62,210 nt of DNA from Paludibacter sp. GTDB lineage: Bacteria; Bacteroidota; Bacteroidia; Bacteroidales; Paludibacteraceae. Below are positions 45,498 to 55,800 of this stretch, piece by piece. The translations under genes were made by a program, and so were the position numbers. The notes under the pieces were generated by a model. The model was not told where the DNA came from, made no database searches, and saw nothing but the letters and a program-made list of their open reading frames with translations. The stretch lies in assembly GCA_010365115.1 (NCBI GenBank), contig JAAFGX010000014.1, positions 1 to 62,210 on the forward strand, read 5' to 3'. Numbering within the stretch: the stretch's first letter is position 1; each line of letters opens with the position of its first letter.

Positions 45498-45736
45498 AAT
45501 TATTAAATTAATAGTCAGTAATAATTAGAAAGTAAGTTGAGTACTCTCTCACTGCCTACGGGCAGTGAGAGAGCTTGACAAAATGGTAAAGAAAGAATAC
45601 CTTGTTCGGTTGTATCTAATGGTGGGTAAGTTTTGGTAAATGAAGTTGCAGAATCAAATTTACTGTTACAGCCAATCGTATATTGTGAAAACAGTTATTA
45701 GTAGTTAGGCGCAAAGAACGTTCGAAAAGAAAAGCA
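45498..45736. other. Spacer with 13-bp perfect hairpin (cUACGg loop)
   Basis: CTCTCTCACTGCC (45544-45556), TACG loop, GGCAGTGAGAGAG (45561-45573). The stem is perfect and closed by a C-G pair on a UACG tetraloop, an especially stable UNCG type. There is no T tract, so simple termination is unlikely. The rest of the gap to 45736 shows no gene. Confidence 0.75.
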
Positions 45737-47179
45737 ATGAAGAGAAGAGCATCCTACTTAATCATCCTTTTCATAGCACTAATGAGTGTTGTGCAGAGTT
45801 TGGCACAATCCGATCAACCGGATGTGGTATGTATGGGTACTTCTAAAAACTATTATGTAGCTGTTACTTTTGGCTCCAGGTATATATGGAAAATAGATGA
45901 TGGAAATCCAGAGTCATCAACCTCCAATTCGGTGGATATCAACTGGACTACATCAGGCATTTATATATTGACAGTACAGGAAATTACAAAGGATAATTGC
46001 ATTGGAACGGTTCAATCTTTGCAAGTGACCGTTCTTGCGTTACCGACAGCTACAATCAGTGGCACCAATATTATTTGCCAAAATGCAGTTTCTCCTGATA
46101 TCATTTTTACCGGAGCAGGCGGAACCGCACCTTATACTTTTACGTATAACATCAACAACGGCACAAACAAAACGGTGACTACCACTACCGGAGAAGATGA
46201 AGTCACGGTGAGCGTTCCCACTACAGTTTCCGGGATATTTGCTTATAATCTGGTTGATGTCACCGATTCCAAGAGTTGCACCCATGTACAAACTGGCACT
46301 GCGACTATTACCCTAAACGTCCCTACTTATTCCACCACGAAACGGATTATTTGCCCGTTGCAATTACCATTTTCATGGAACGGGGTTATATGCCCAAATG
46401 CCGGAACATACCCTTCGGTAGGACTTACCAATTCAGCCGGCTGCGACAGCATTGCCACATTGGAGCTACGCGTTGAGTCGCCTTTGATTTCGAGGGATAC
46501 AGTTTCGGTTTGTGCTTCAGAATTACCATACCCATGGAACGGTTATCAATGCATGCTTTCCGATACGTATGTAGCCAACAAACTGAGAACACCAGCAGGG
46601 TGCGATAGTGTAGCTATTTTGGTATTGACAGTACATTCACCCAAAACCATACAGAAAACAGCAACCGTGTGTGAAGGAGAAAGTTACTCTTTCAACGGGC
46701 AGAGCTATGCAGCCCCAAAGACATATGACATACCAATCTATGACATAAACGGCTGCGACAGCATTATTGTAAAACTGGAAGTAAACCAGACAAAGAGCAA
46801 GTTCACATCACAGTCTATCAGCCTTTTTGATGGTGAAACCTACAATATTAACGGCAATAAATACAGTACTGCCAGCATTTATACGGATATACTGAAGACT
46901 ACATTGGGTTGTGACAGTACTGTTGTCACTGAACTTTCCTACATCAATATCCCCAATACACTCACTCCAAACGGCGATGGAGAAAATGATGTGTTTATGA
47001 GAGACAACCATGTTCAGATTTATAACAGAAACGGCATTTTACTTTATGATGGTTCGGACGGATGGGATGGAAAATATAAGAACAGAACTGTTTCAAAAGA
47101 TACTTATTTCTATGTTTTATATTACCCGAGTGAATCCAAAATCAAGACGAAAGAGGGATATATAATGGTATTACGATGA
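45737..47179 (+). CDS. Secreted repeat protein with T9SS type B (gliding-associated) sorting domain
   Basis: 480 aa. Signal peptide (~7-23), N-terminal PKD-like domain as in the previous gene (~30-100), Ig-like domain (~103-200), four GCDS repeats (WNG or FNG ... GCDS, ~205-400), and a C-terminal T9SS type B sorting domain (~404-480: IPNTLTPNGDGENDVFMRD, VQIYNRNGILLYDG, YFYVLYYP). Type B proteins are typically exported together with a PorP/SprF partner, encoded 14 nt downstream. This is likely the surface-anchored or exported component of the locus. Confidence 0.87.
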   Translation: MKRRASYLIILFIALMSVVQSLAQSDQPDVVCMGTSKNYYVAVTFGSRYIWKIDDGNPESSTSNSVDINWTTSGIYILTVQEITKDNCIGTVQSLQVTVLALPTATISGTNIICQNAVSPDIIFTGAGGTAPYTFTYNINNGTNKTVTTTTGEDEVTVSVPTTVSGIFAYNLVDVTDSKSCTHVQTGTATITLNVPTYSTTKRIICPLQLPFSWNGVICPNAGTYPSVGLTNSAGCDSIATLELRVESPLISRDTVSVCASELPYPWNGYQCMLSDTYVANKLRTPAGCDSVAILVLTVHSPKTIQKTATVCEGESYSFNGQSYAAPKTYDIPIYDINGCDSIIVKLEVNQTKSKFTSQSISLFDGETYNINGNKYSTASIYTDILKTTLGCDSTVVTELSYINIPNTLTPNGDGENDVFMRDNHVQIYNRNGILLYDGSDGWDGKYKNRTVSKDTYFYVLYYPSESKIKTKEGYIMVLR

Positions 47180-47193
47180 TGATATTTTAAAGG

Positions 47194-48120
47194 ATGAAGA
47201 AAATAATTTTTCTTATAATGCTGAATTTAGTGTTTTTCCGGGGATTTGCTCAGTCAAATATCCGGTTGAATAACTATTGGGGTAATCCTTTAAACATTAA
47301 TCCTTCGGCCATTTACGATAAATACCTGGCAGTCTTCAGTGTGGCAGCCCACAATCAATGGATTGGTTTTTCCGGAGCTCCCAAAACATATTCTGCTTCG
47401 GCTTCCACTTATCTTGAAGATTATCACACTCAATTGGGAATTAAGCTATTTCAGGATAAAATAGGTTACACAAATACTACCAATATCGGATTCAATTACG
47501 GATATGTAATCCCATATCGTTATGATTGGCAAATGCATTTGGGTCTTGGAGTCAATTATCAACTGTTGAATTACGATTTATCGCAGGTAAATTTGATCTC
47601 TAAAACCGATAACGAGGTTTACAAGAACCTCGAATCCGAAAATTATTTTAATGCCGATATGGGAATGGAAATTACCAATAAGGCGCTACGATTTGGACTG
47701 GCAAGTCAGAATATTTTTTCGCTATTTTACCCTGATAATAAAAAAATTCAAACAAATACGAATTTTGTTTATGCAAAGTACCGCTATAATACAAGTCATA
47801 TTGTAAATTATGGCATAGGAGTCTGTGGTATTCAGTATTCAGATATTTATCAAATGGAATTCAATGCGACCGCATACTTTAAGCTCACCAATCGTTCAGG
47901 GTTACAGACACAACCGGATTTGTTCGACATAGGTATGTATTACAGAAGCGGTGGTGAATTGGGATTAATTTTCGGGTTTAATATTACCGATGATTTTCAT
48001 GTGGGTTATAGTTACGATTATCACATGGGAGGTGTCAGACGGAGTTCCTATGGCACCAACGAAATTGTGCTCACTTACAATCTGGAACGCAAAGCAATTT
48101 GCCACAATTGCTGGTATTAA
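47194..48120 (+). CDS. PorP/SprF-family type IX secretion membrane protein
   Basis: 308 aa with a signal peptide (~1-20) and outer-membrane barrel. The hallmark start is NYWGNPLNINPSAIYDK, followed by HNQWIGFSGAPKTYSASAST and DYHTQLGIKLFQDKIGYTN. PorP/SprF proteins accompany type B sorting-domain cargo in Bacteroidetes and are needed for their surface attachment. Its stop is followed by a hairpin terminator. Confidence 0.9.
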   Translation: MKKIIFLIMLNLVFFRGFAQSNIRLNNYWGNPLNINPSAIYDKYLAVFSVAAHNQWIGFSGAPKTYSASASTYLEDYHTQLGIKLFQDKIGYTNTTNIGFNYGYVIPYRYDWQMHLGLGVNYQLLNYDLSQVNLISKTDNEVYKNLESENYFNADMGMEITNKALRFGLASQNIFSLFYPDNKKIQTNTNFVYAKYRYNTSHIVNYGIGVCGIQYSDIYQMEFNATAYFKLTNRSGLQTQPDLFDIGMYYRSGGELGLIFGFNITDDFHVGYSYDYHMGGVRRSSYGTNEIVLTYNLERKAICHNCWY

Positions 48121-48161
48121 AAAAAACGCAAACCGTATAAATCGATTCGCGTTTCTTTTGT
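48121..48161 (+). terminator. Terminator after PorP/SprF gene
   Basis: AAAACGC (from ~48123) pairs with GCGTTTC(TTTT) around AAACCGTATAAATCGATTC, with an A tract before and T tract after. A parallel hairpin (AACGTGAA/TTCACGCTTTT) follows the gene at 56172. Confidence 0.65.
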
Positions 48162-48171
48162 CTATGTCTAA

Positions 48172-48255
48172 TGTCTATTATCTTGATTCTTGGCTCTTGA
48201 CTCTTGACTCTCCCGCTTGGGCGGGATGTCGAGTACTCCATTGGCTCTTGATTCT
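48172..48255. repeat. TCTTGATTCTTGGCTCTTGACTC word repeat with CCCGCTTGGGCGGG hairpin
   Basis: GATTCTTGGCTCTTGACTCTTGACTC is interrupted by CCCGCTTGGGCGGGA and then CCATTGGCTCTTGATTC. It ends at the stop of the minus-strand gene. It has the same words as the repeats at 1440 and 21050. Confidence 0.65.
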
Positions 48256-49016
48256 TACTGCTGGGTTATCGGAACTTCCACACTGGTTTCTTTACCAGCC
48301 ATACGGCGGGTGGTACGGGCTTTCAATAGTGTTTTGTAGTATTCCACGTGAGTATTTATTTCGTTTGTCAATGGCTGATAATCCAGTTCGTCGTATTCTT
48401 TGCTGCAATATTCGATAGCATCAAAAAAAGCAACCATCTGTTTGTCACAATCGGAGCGAATGGCGCGATTGTCCACCTCTTCTTCGGTGGCATAATCTTC
48501 GGTTCGCTGCATAAATAGCTCATCGAAAGTTGTATTCACTGAGCGTAACTGTTCGAAAAACATCGTCAGGTTCAACGCTTCTACAGCTGCTTTTACCTCC
48601 GGTTTTGCATCATAATCAGCCAACATATCCTTCACGCGGCTGGTTTCCGAATTATAATTAGCCAACGCTATATCCTTTCCGTGCATATTGAGGAAGCGGC
48701 GAAACACCTCCACATGAGGCACAAGCGAAGGGATACTTAACCTTGCGAAAGATTTTCCCTGATCCCAAATGAATTTTATCACTGAGTCGCGTTCTGCGTC
48801 CAATTCGCTTAACTTATTGCTAAGGGCGTTACTTAATTCTTGTGCTTTGACTTTTGCCAGTTGCGGCACCAATGCAGTTACCCTTTCATAAGATTTAGTC
48901 AAATGCAAACCATCGGGATTGTGCTTATTTACTATAGTAATCAGTTGATTCACGAACTGAGGATATTCGTTGTTCCAAAGTTCGGCAAAATGTAAACGAA
49001 TGATTTTTACAGGCAT
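48255..49016 (-). CDS. DUF6261-like helical protein
   Basis: 253 aa, entirely helical and charged, without signal peptide or membrane segments. It begins MPVKIIRLHFAELWNNEYPQ and has YERVTALVPQLAKVKAQELS, a long central helix DERDS..., and EIYCSKEYDELDY-like C-terminal helices. I believe it matches DUF6261 of Bacteroidales, function unknown. Such genes are often found in multiple copies (memory). A minus-strand -7 TAGCTTTG (plus CAAAGCTA 49055-49062) is 39 nt upstream. Confidence 0.7.
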   Translation of the reverse strand: MPVKIIRLHFAELWNNEYPQFVNQLITIVNKHNPDGLHLTKSYERVTALVPQLAKVKAQELSNALSNKLSELDAERDSVIKFIWDQGKSFARLSIPSLVPHVEVFRRFLNMHGKDIALANYNSETSRVKDMLADYDAKPEVKAAVEALNLTMFFEQLRSVNTTFDELFMQRTEDYATEEEVDNRAIRSDCDKQMVAFFDAIEYCSKEYDELDYQPLTNEINTHVEYYKTLLKARTTRRMAGKETSVEVPITQQ

Positions 49017-49813
49017 AATATTTTTTTTATTGTTTATAATAGAGAATTATTTCACAAAGCTAAAAAAATATTTTAAATAATAGTACCATATAACAACATA
49101 TTTGTTCATAATAATGCAATATAGTTTTAAGTAGGAATTTGTGTAGAAGAATAGACGTTAGCTCTGGCGGAGAAAGCATGAACTGAACTTCATTTCGTTC
49201 TTGCTCCTGAAGAACAAAGTCGAATTCATTTTCAGGCAAGGTTGCTCTGCTGGAGCAAGGACGAAATGAAACTCAGACAAGGTTGCTCCGGCGGAGCAAA
49301 GGCAAATCAAATTTCATACATGCTTTCTCTGTCGGAGCAAAGGCAAACAAAATGTTCATTAAAAAAAGCTACTGTAAAATTAATAATTGTCAGAAATGTA
49401 AATGATGTTAAATAGTATATTTATTGTTTTTAAAGCTATTGTTTTTCTCAATACTTTTCCATAGATTTGACTCATATACATTAAATCTAAGCCGTATTAT
49501 TAATATTTGAATTTATTATTACAACTTCGTGTAGCGAAAATTTCATTATTAACTAAAACCTTTATTTAAAGGCTATTCAAATAAATTCAGATATTTATAC
49601 AACTACTTTTTTTGCAATATTTAACTGTTTGTTTTTCTCCTTAACCCACCTGTTCTGTTTACACATCTCAATGTTTCAACCTGTTTGATTTTTCGGTATT
49701 AGTTCTTAATAGCTATTTTGATTTTTATCATACATAGATTACTATTTGCCTTAATCTTAACTTGAATTTATAGTGTGATTATTTAATTAATTAATCTTTT
49801 CAATATATTTAGT
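49017..49813 (+). promoter_or_regulatory. Long noncoding region: GGAGCAA repeats and adhesin leader
   Basis: No gene is seen. Three hairpin words lie at ~49237-49345: TTGCTC-TGCTG-GAGCAA, TTGCTCC-GGC-GGAGCAA and a diverged CTTTCTCTGTCGGAGCAAAGG. From ~49400 onward the sequence parallels 42140-42553. TGTAGCGAAAA at 49530, TTTAACTGTTT at 49620 and TGATTTTTC near 49685 have the same spacing to the start codon as in the first adhesin gene. Confidence 0.65.
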
Positions 49814-52800
49814 GTGAGAAAAAATCTACTCCTTATAATCATTTTAATACTTTCTATTAACTGGCTAAATGCTCAAGTTAATATAGATACTCCTAACCTG
49901 AGTTTTAGTGACGGTTCGTTAAACGGTTGGAAATTGTTCATCGGTGATTTTTATTACGATAATGGAAGTACTTCATATATTTATAACTGGACACCAAAGA
50001 CTGCTGCTCAAATTGGTAATCGTATAAGCATTATAGGCAATACCTCAACGACAAGTGATTCTATTATAGCTTGTAGCGGATTTTATACCAATCCTGACAA
50101 TAAGTTGGTAGCCCGTTTGGGAGTTCCATTAGCAAAAGAAGGACAATTCCCCGGCTCTGCAAAAGCTGCTGCTGAAAGGATGGAATACAGTTTTAAAGTG
50201 ACCGCCAACACTACATTATTATCCTATAAATTAGCTGCTGTATTGAGAGTGCCTCCATCGGACGTTTCGCACTTGGGTGAAGAGCGACCAACCTATAGTA
50301 TGGAAATAACTGTTAAAGATGTTAATGGAGTTTCTTACACCTTACCATGCAGTAGCTATTCCTCCAAAGCTGACAATGCAAATACCAGTTTAACTCCGAA
50401 CAGTTTACCTTGTTTTAGTTCAGACGCAGGAACGAATGCAAAGGATTATGTTTATCAAAAGTGGATATCAGGAAATATCGATTTGTCTCTTCAAATCGGA
50501 AAAACTGTGACCATAAATATCATAAACCATGACTGTTTATCAACTAGTGGGGGTACACTTCATGCTGGAGCTCATGAATCATACGGTTATTTTTGGGCTG
50601 AAACAAAGAAAATTGAACTTAGCTCATTTAGTTGTGAAAATTCTGATGCTACAATAACTGCCCCTCAAGGATTTACCAGTTATTCGTGGAAGCGTTCTGA
50701 TGGAATGCCGATGACTGTTCCTAATCCCGCACAACCATATATAGTAAAGGTAGACAAATCATTGAATTTAGAAGGAGTAGTTTATTCCTGTGCAATGGAT
50801 GACGCAAAAAGTGTTTGTGGAGCTATTACCGTTTCAACAACTATTATACCCGTAAAATTATACCCTGGTTTTAGTAGTGTGGCTATTGATGCCGGAAAAA
50901 TTCAATTCACTGACACGAGTAAAGTCGTGGGTGATATTATTAAAAATTATTATTGGGATTTTGGAGATGGTTTCGGCTACTCGAATTTAAAAAATCCTAT
51001 CTATACTTATTCGGAATTTAAACCATTTAATGTTAAGCTCACGATTACATCAACTAAAGGTTGTGATAAAACTGTAAGTAATAATGTACTGCCCACTAAA
51101 GAATTAATTGCAACTATTACTCCGCCCGCCAACTTAGAGTATAATGGTCAAACAAAAGACTTCTCAGCAACAACAAATATTGCTGGTTTGCAAATGAATA
51201 TCGATTATTATATTCGATATAAAAACCGTCCTGGCACACCTTTTTACAATAGCCTTGCTGCCCCTACAACTGTAGGAGATTACAAAGCCACTTTTGAACT
51301 TAGTTATTTGTCGTTGCTCAAATACTTTATGAATTCTGTGCCTAGTAAGGATTTTAGCATTACTAGAGCTCCACTAACTGTCACTGTAAATAATGTTTCA
51401 AAAATCTACGGACAAACAATTAGTTTGCTTCGTGAAGGTTTTTCGCAAAATAAATCAGTGTATTCGGGTGATAAAATATACGAACTGGAATTAAAATGTA
51501 ATGGATTAGCCGATACATCTTCGGTTGGTATTTACACCATTAAGGCAGACTCAGCCATAGGTTTGGGCGTGAAAAATTATGATATACAGTTTGTAGATGG
51601 AACGCTTACTGTTAATCCTAAATTATTGAACATCTTAGCAGTTGATAATTCAAAAATATATGGTGAACTTATAAATACAACTGGAAAAGAGTTTTTCGTT
51701 GCACTCGGAAGTATGGTTGGCAATGACAGTATATCGTCAGTCACTGTGCAATGTAATAGTTTTGATACACTTGCAAAAGTTGGAACTGATACAATTAATG
51801 TTTCAAATGCAAATGGGTATCGTTTATCGAATTATGCCATAAATTATAAACCGGCTACCCTGTTGGTTAAGAGGAAGAAAATAACTGTTTCGGCAAAAGA
51901 TTTATCGAAAGTATACGGAACAACATATACTTTCAATGGCAAAGAGTTCAATACTGATTTATCTCTATTTGTAGGAAATGATTCTATATCAGAATTGCAA
52001 TTTGTTTCTCAGGCTACTCCAACCAAAGCAATTGTAAGCGAATATAGTTTGTCAATTACTGGCATGTCTGGTTATCGTCTTGACAATTATGATATTAATC
52101 TCGTAAATAGTTCTTTTAAAGTAACTCCGATGCCAGTTACTATTAGTGCAACTAATAGCGAAAAAGAATATGGAGACTTACTTAAGTTTTCAGGAAGTGA
52201 GTTTACTACCGATAAACCTTTAATAATAGGTGATACTGTTTCATTTATAATGTTGAAAAGCAGTGGAAGTATTGAGACTGCACCAATCGGAAAATACGAT
52301 ATTCTGCCATCCTTAGCTTATGGTGCTGGCACATTGAATTATAATTTCACCTATACGCCCGGTGCATTGAATGTCGTTAAGAAAAAACTAATTGCCTCAC
52401 TAAATCCACCAGCATATTTGGGTTATAATGCCAAAACCAAAGATTTTACTGCAACTATAAATGTAAGTGGGTTAATTCAAAATGCAGATTATTATATACA
52501 TTACATAAATAAACCGGGCACACCAGAATACAACTCTTTCATTGCGCCTTCATCAGCTGGCGATTATACTGCAACATTCAAATTGAGTAGTTCTTCGTTA
52601 TTGAATTACGATCTGACATCAGCTCCAAGTCAGGATTTTAATATCACAAAAGCGCCGCTGACAATAACTTCTGATGATATAGTGAAAATCTATGGCGATA
52701 GTATCAATATTAATCAACTTAAATATGGATTTAAAACTGATATAAAACCATTGTATGGAACTGACAGGATTGATGAACTAGATTCAATTTCGAGCAATGG

Positions 52801-55800
52801 CGTTTGTTATGCCGACACAGTGGGAAACTATCAGATAATTCCTTTTAGGGCAAAAGGAAAAGGTATTGAGAATTATGAAATAAGTTTCGTGCCAGGTAAA
52901 CTGAAAGTTACACCGAAGTCAATTACGATAAGAGCTGTAAATACAATTAAAGTTTATGGTGATAGTATAGCGCAGACATCACAAAATTTTTATGTAGATG
53001 TAAACAATCTGATTGCAAATGATACTGTATTGTCTGTAATTCTTAATTGTAGCGGTTTTATCAGAAATGCAACTATTGGTAATTATCAGATTAAAGCTTC
53101 TAATGCTAAAGGACGCGGATTAAAAAATTACCTCCTTAGCTATTCCGAGGCAATACTTCAAATATCGAAAAAAGAGATTACGGTTACAGCCAATGCTTTT
53201 TCAAAATTATATGGAAATGATTATATATTTACTGGAAATGAATTTACAACTGATTGTACACAGTTTGTTGGCAATGATTCTATTGCTTCACTTCAGTTAA
53301 GTTCCGATGGTATTCTTAAAAAAGCTAGTGTAGGCGATTACAATATTTTAATTAACAGCATAACCGGCTACCGTTTAAATAATTATAATATAAAACAAGT
53401 AAATAATACGCTTAAAGTTACGCCATTACCTGTTATTATTACTGCTAACAATATAACAAAACCTTATGGTGAATTATTCAGCTTTGTAGGAAACGAATTT
53501 ACAACTGATAAGCCCTTGGTTAATGGGGATGAAATCTCTTTTGCTGTTTTAAAAAGTAGTGGTTGTGCCGAAATTTCTCCGGTGAATGATTACGAAATAT
53601 TTGCACTGCAAGCCTATGGTGTCGGAACTACGAACTACGATTTCAACTATCAGGTTGGCAAACTTTCGGTTGTGCGAAAAACGCTCACGGCTAAAATATT
53701 TCCTCCAGCATATCTCGTTTATAATGCCCAAAACAAAGAGTTTACAGCGTCTGTTAATATTGCTACACTCGCACAAAATACTGATTATTACATCAGATAT
53801 ACCAATAAAACAGGAACCAACTACTATAATAGTTTTACAGCTCCGGTTAATGTAGGCGAATATACTGCTACGTTCGAATTGAGTGGCTTATCAGAATTGA
53901 AATATTCAATAGATGTAAAACCAAGTCAGGATTTTAATATAACCAAAGCACCTTTGACTATTACAGCCGACAACGCAACTAAAACTTATGGAGAGAGACT
54001 GAATTTGCAAAATAATGCGTTTAAACTGAATCTGGTGTCTTTATTCGGCACTGACATTATTTATGGAGTTAGTTTCAATTGTAAAGGATTGGCTGATACT
54101 GCATCGGTAGCAACTTATCCAATAACTCCGATCCAAATCACCGGTTCTGGTATTGAAAACTACGATGTCGGATTTGTAGCCGGAACGCTAGCTGTTTTTC
54201 CGAAAAAACTAACGGTTAGAGCAGTAGATGGCACTAAAATCTATGGTGATATATTATTCCCCAATATTAAAAGCTTTTATTTGGATGTGCATGAATTGGT
54301 ATCAAATGATATGGTGACATCTGTAACGCTGGTATCTGATGGGTATATCAGTGCGGCAACTATTGGGTCGTATAAAATAAATGCAACAAATGCAGTTGGT
54401 ACAAGACTGAATAATTATCTGATTTCTTATGCTGATGGAAATTTGCAGGTGTTGAAAAAGAAAATCAGCGTTTATGCAAAAGCAATTTACAAAGAGTACG
54501 GATGCGAATATGTTTTCAAAGGTGATGAGTTTGAAGCCAATACAAGTCAATTTGTGGGAAGTGATAAAATAACCGGTGTACAACTGAATTCACAGGGAGC
54601 TCAAAGCAAAGCTTCTGTAGGAGAGTACACGTTGGCTATTACTAATGTGTCAGGAAACGGAATTGAAAATTATGACATTACAACACAGAATGGCATTTTA
54701 TTTATTACACCTAAGTCAATTGTTGTAATTGGAAGAGACATGGAAAAGGAGTATGGCGATGTTCTTGCATTCTCAGGAAGAGAGTTTACAACAGACATTC
54801 CGATGTTAAATGGTGACACAATTTCGTTTGCTTTTCTAAAAAGTAATGGAACAATAGAATCAGCATCGATAGGCATTTATGACATTATTCCTGCTCAGGC
54901 ATCCGGTTTCGGCAGTTTAAATTATACTATCAGTTATCGCCCCGGTAAACTAAAGGTGGTTCAGAAACAATTGCAGGTAACTGCTCAAAATTGTGTAAAG
55001 GAATATGGTGAAAATGATCCTGAAAAGAGATTTTCAGTAATAGATAAGCGAGGCGTTGATTTTCAACCATCAATATTCTCGGGCAAGATAACCAGGGAGA
55101 CGGGTGAAAGAGTCGGTGAATATAAAATTACAAAAGGAACATTGTCGGTTCCGGCAACGTACACGTTCACCTTTAACGATGCCTATTTATCCATTAATAA
55201 AGCACTTCCAACAATTGAACCTTACTTTTCGAATAATGAAGGTCAGTTTTTTATAGCCGATGTGCTGGGCAGTAAAAATGGCGATAATCCTCAGGGTAAT
55301 TTAAACATCAGTATTAATCAGGCAAATTATAATAATACAATTGCAGTAAAGAATGGTTTCAGTAAGTGTATGGTTTCCGGTTTGCCGAATCATATGGTGG
55401 AAGCTGAATTTAACTATTTGGGTGACGACAATTATTTGCCAACAACCAAAAAGATGAATATATATGCTGTTGTTTACCATGCTAATGGAGGAAAATTAGT
55501 TTCCGCAATAACAAATTTCGATGGAAGTGAATCGGTAAAAATTGAAACGCCATCCCGAGAGGATAATTATATTTTTGAAGGTTGGTACGAAAACGAAGAT
55601 TTCTCGGGTGTGCAACTGCGGCGAATACCAGTCGCAACATATCACGATGTACATTTATATGCAAAATGGACAGTTTCTTATGACGATTTATCGATCGTAG
55701 TTTTGTTCAATCAGGTGTTGGCTGTTGCCAATCCATTAAACCGCGATTTTTTGTATAATTCAACTTATAAGTGGTATAAAGATGATGTTCAGCTGGAAAG

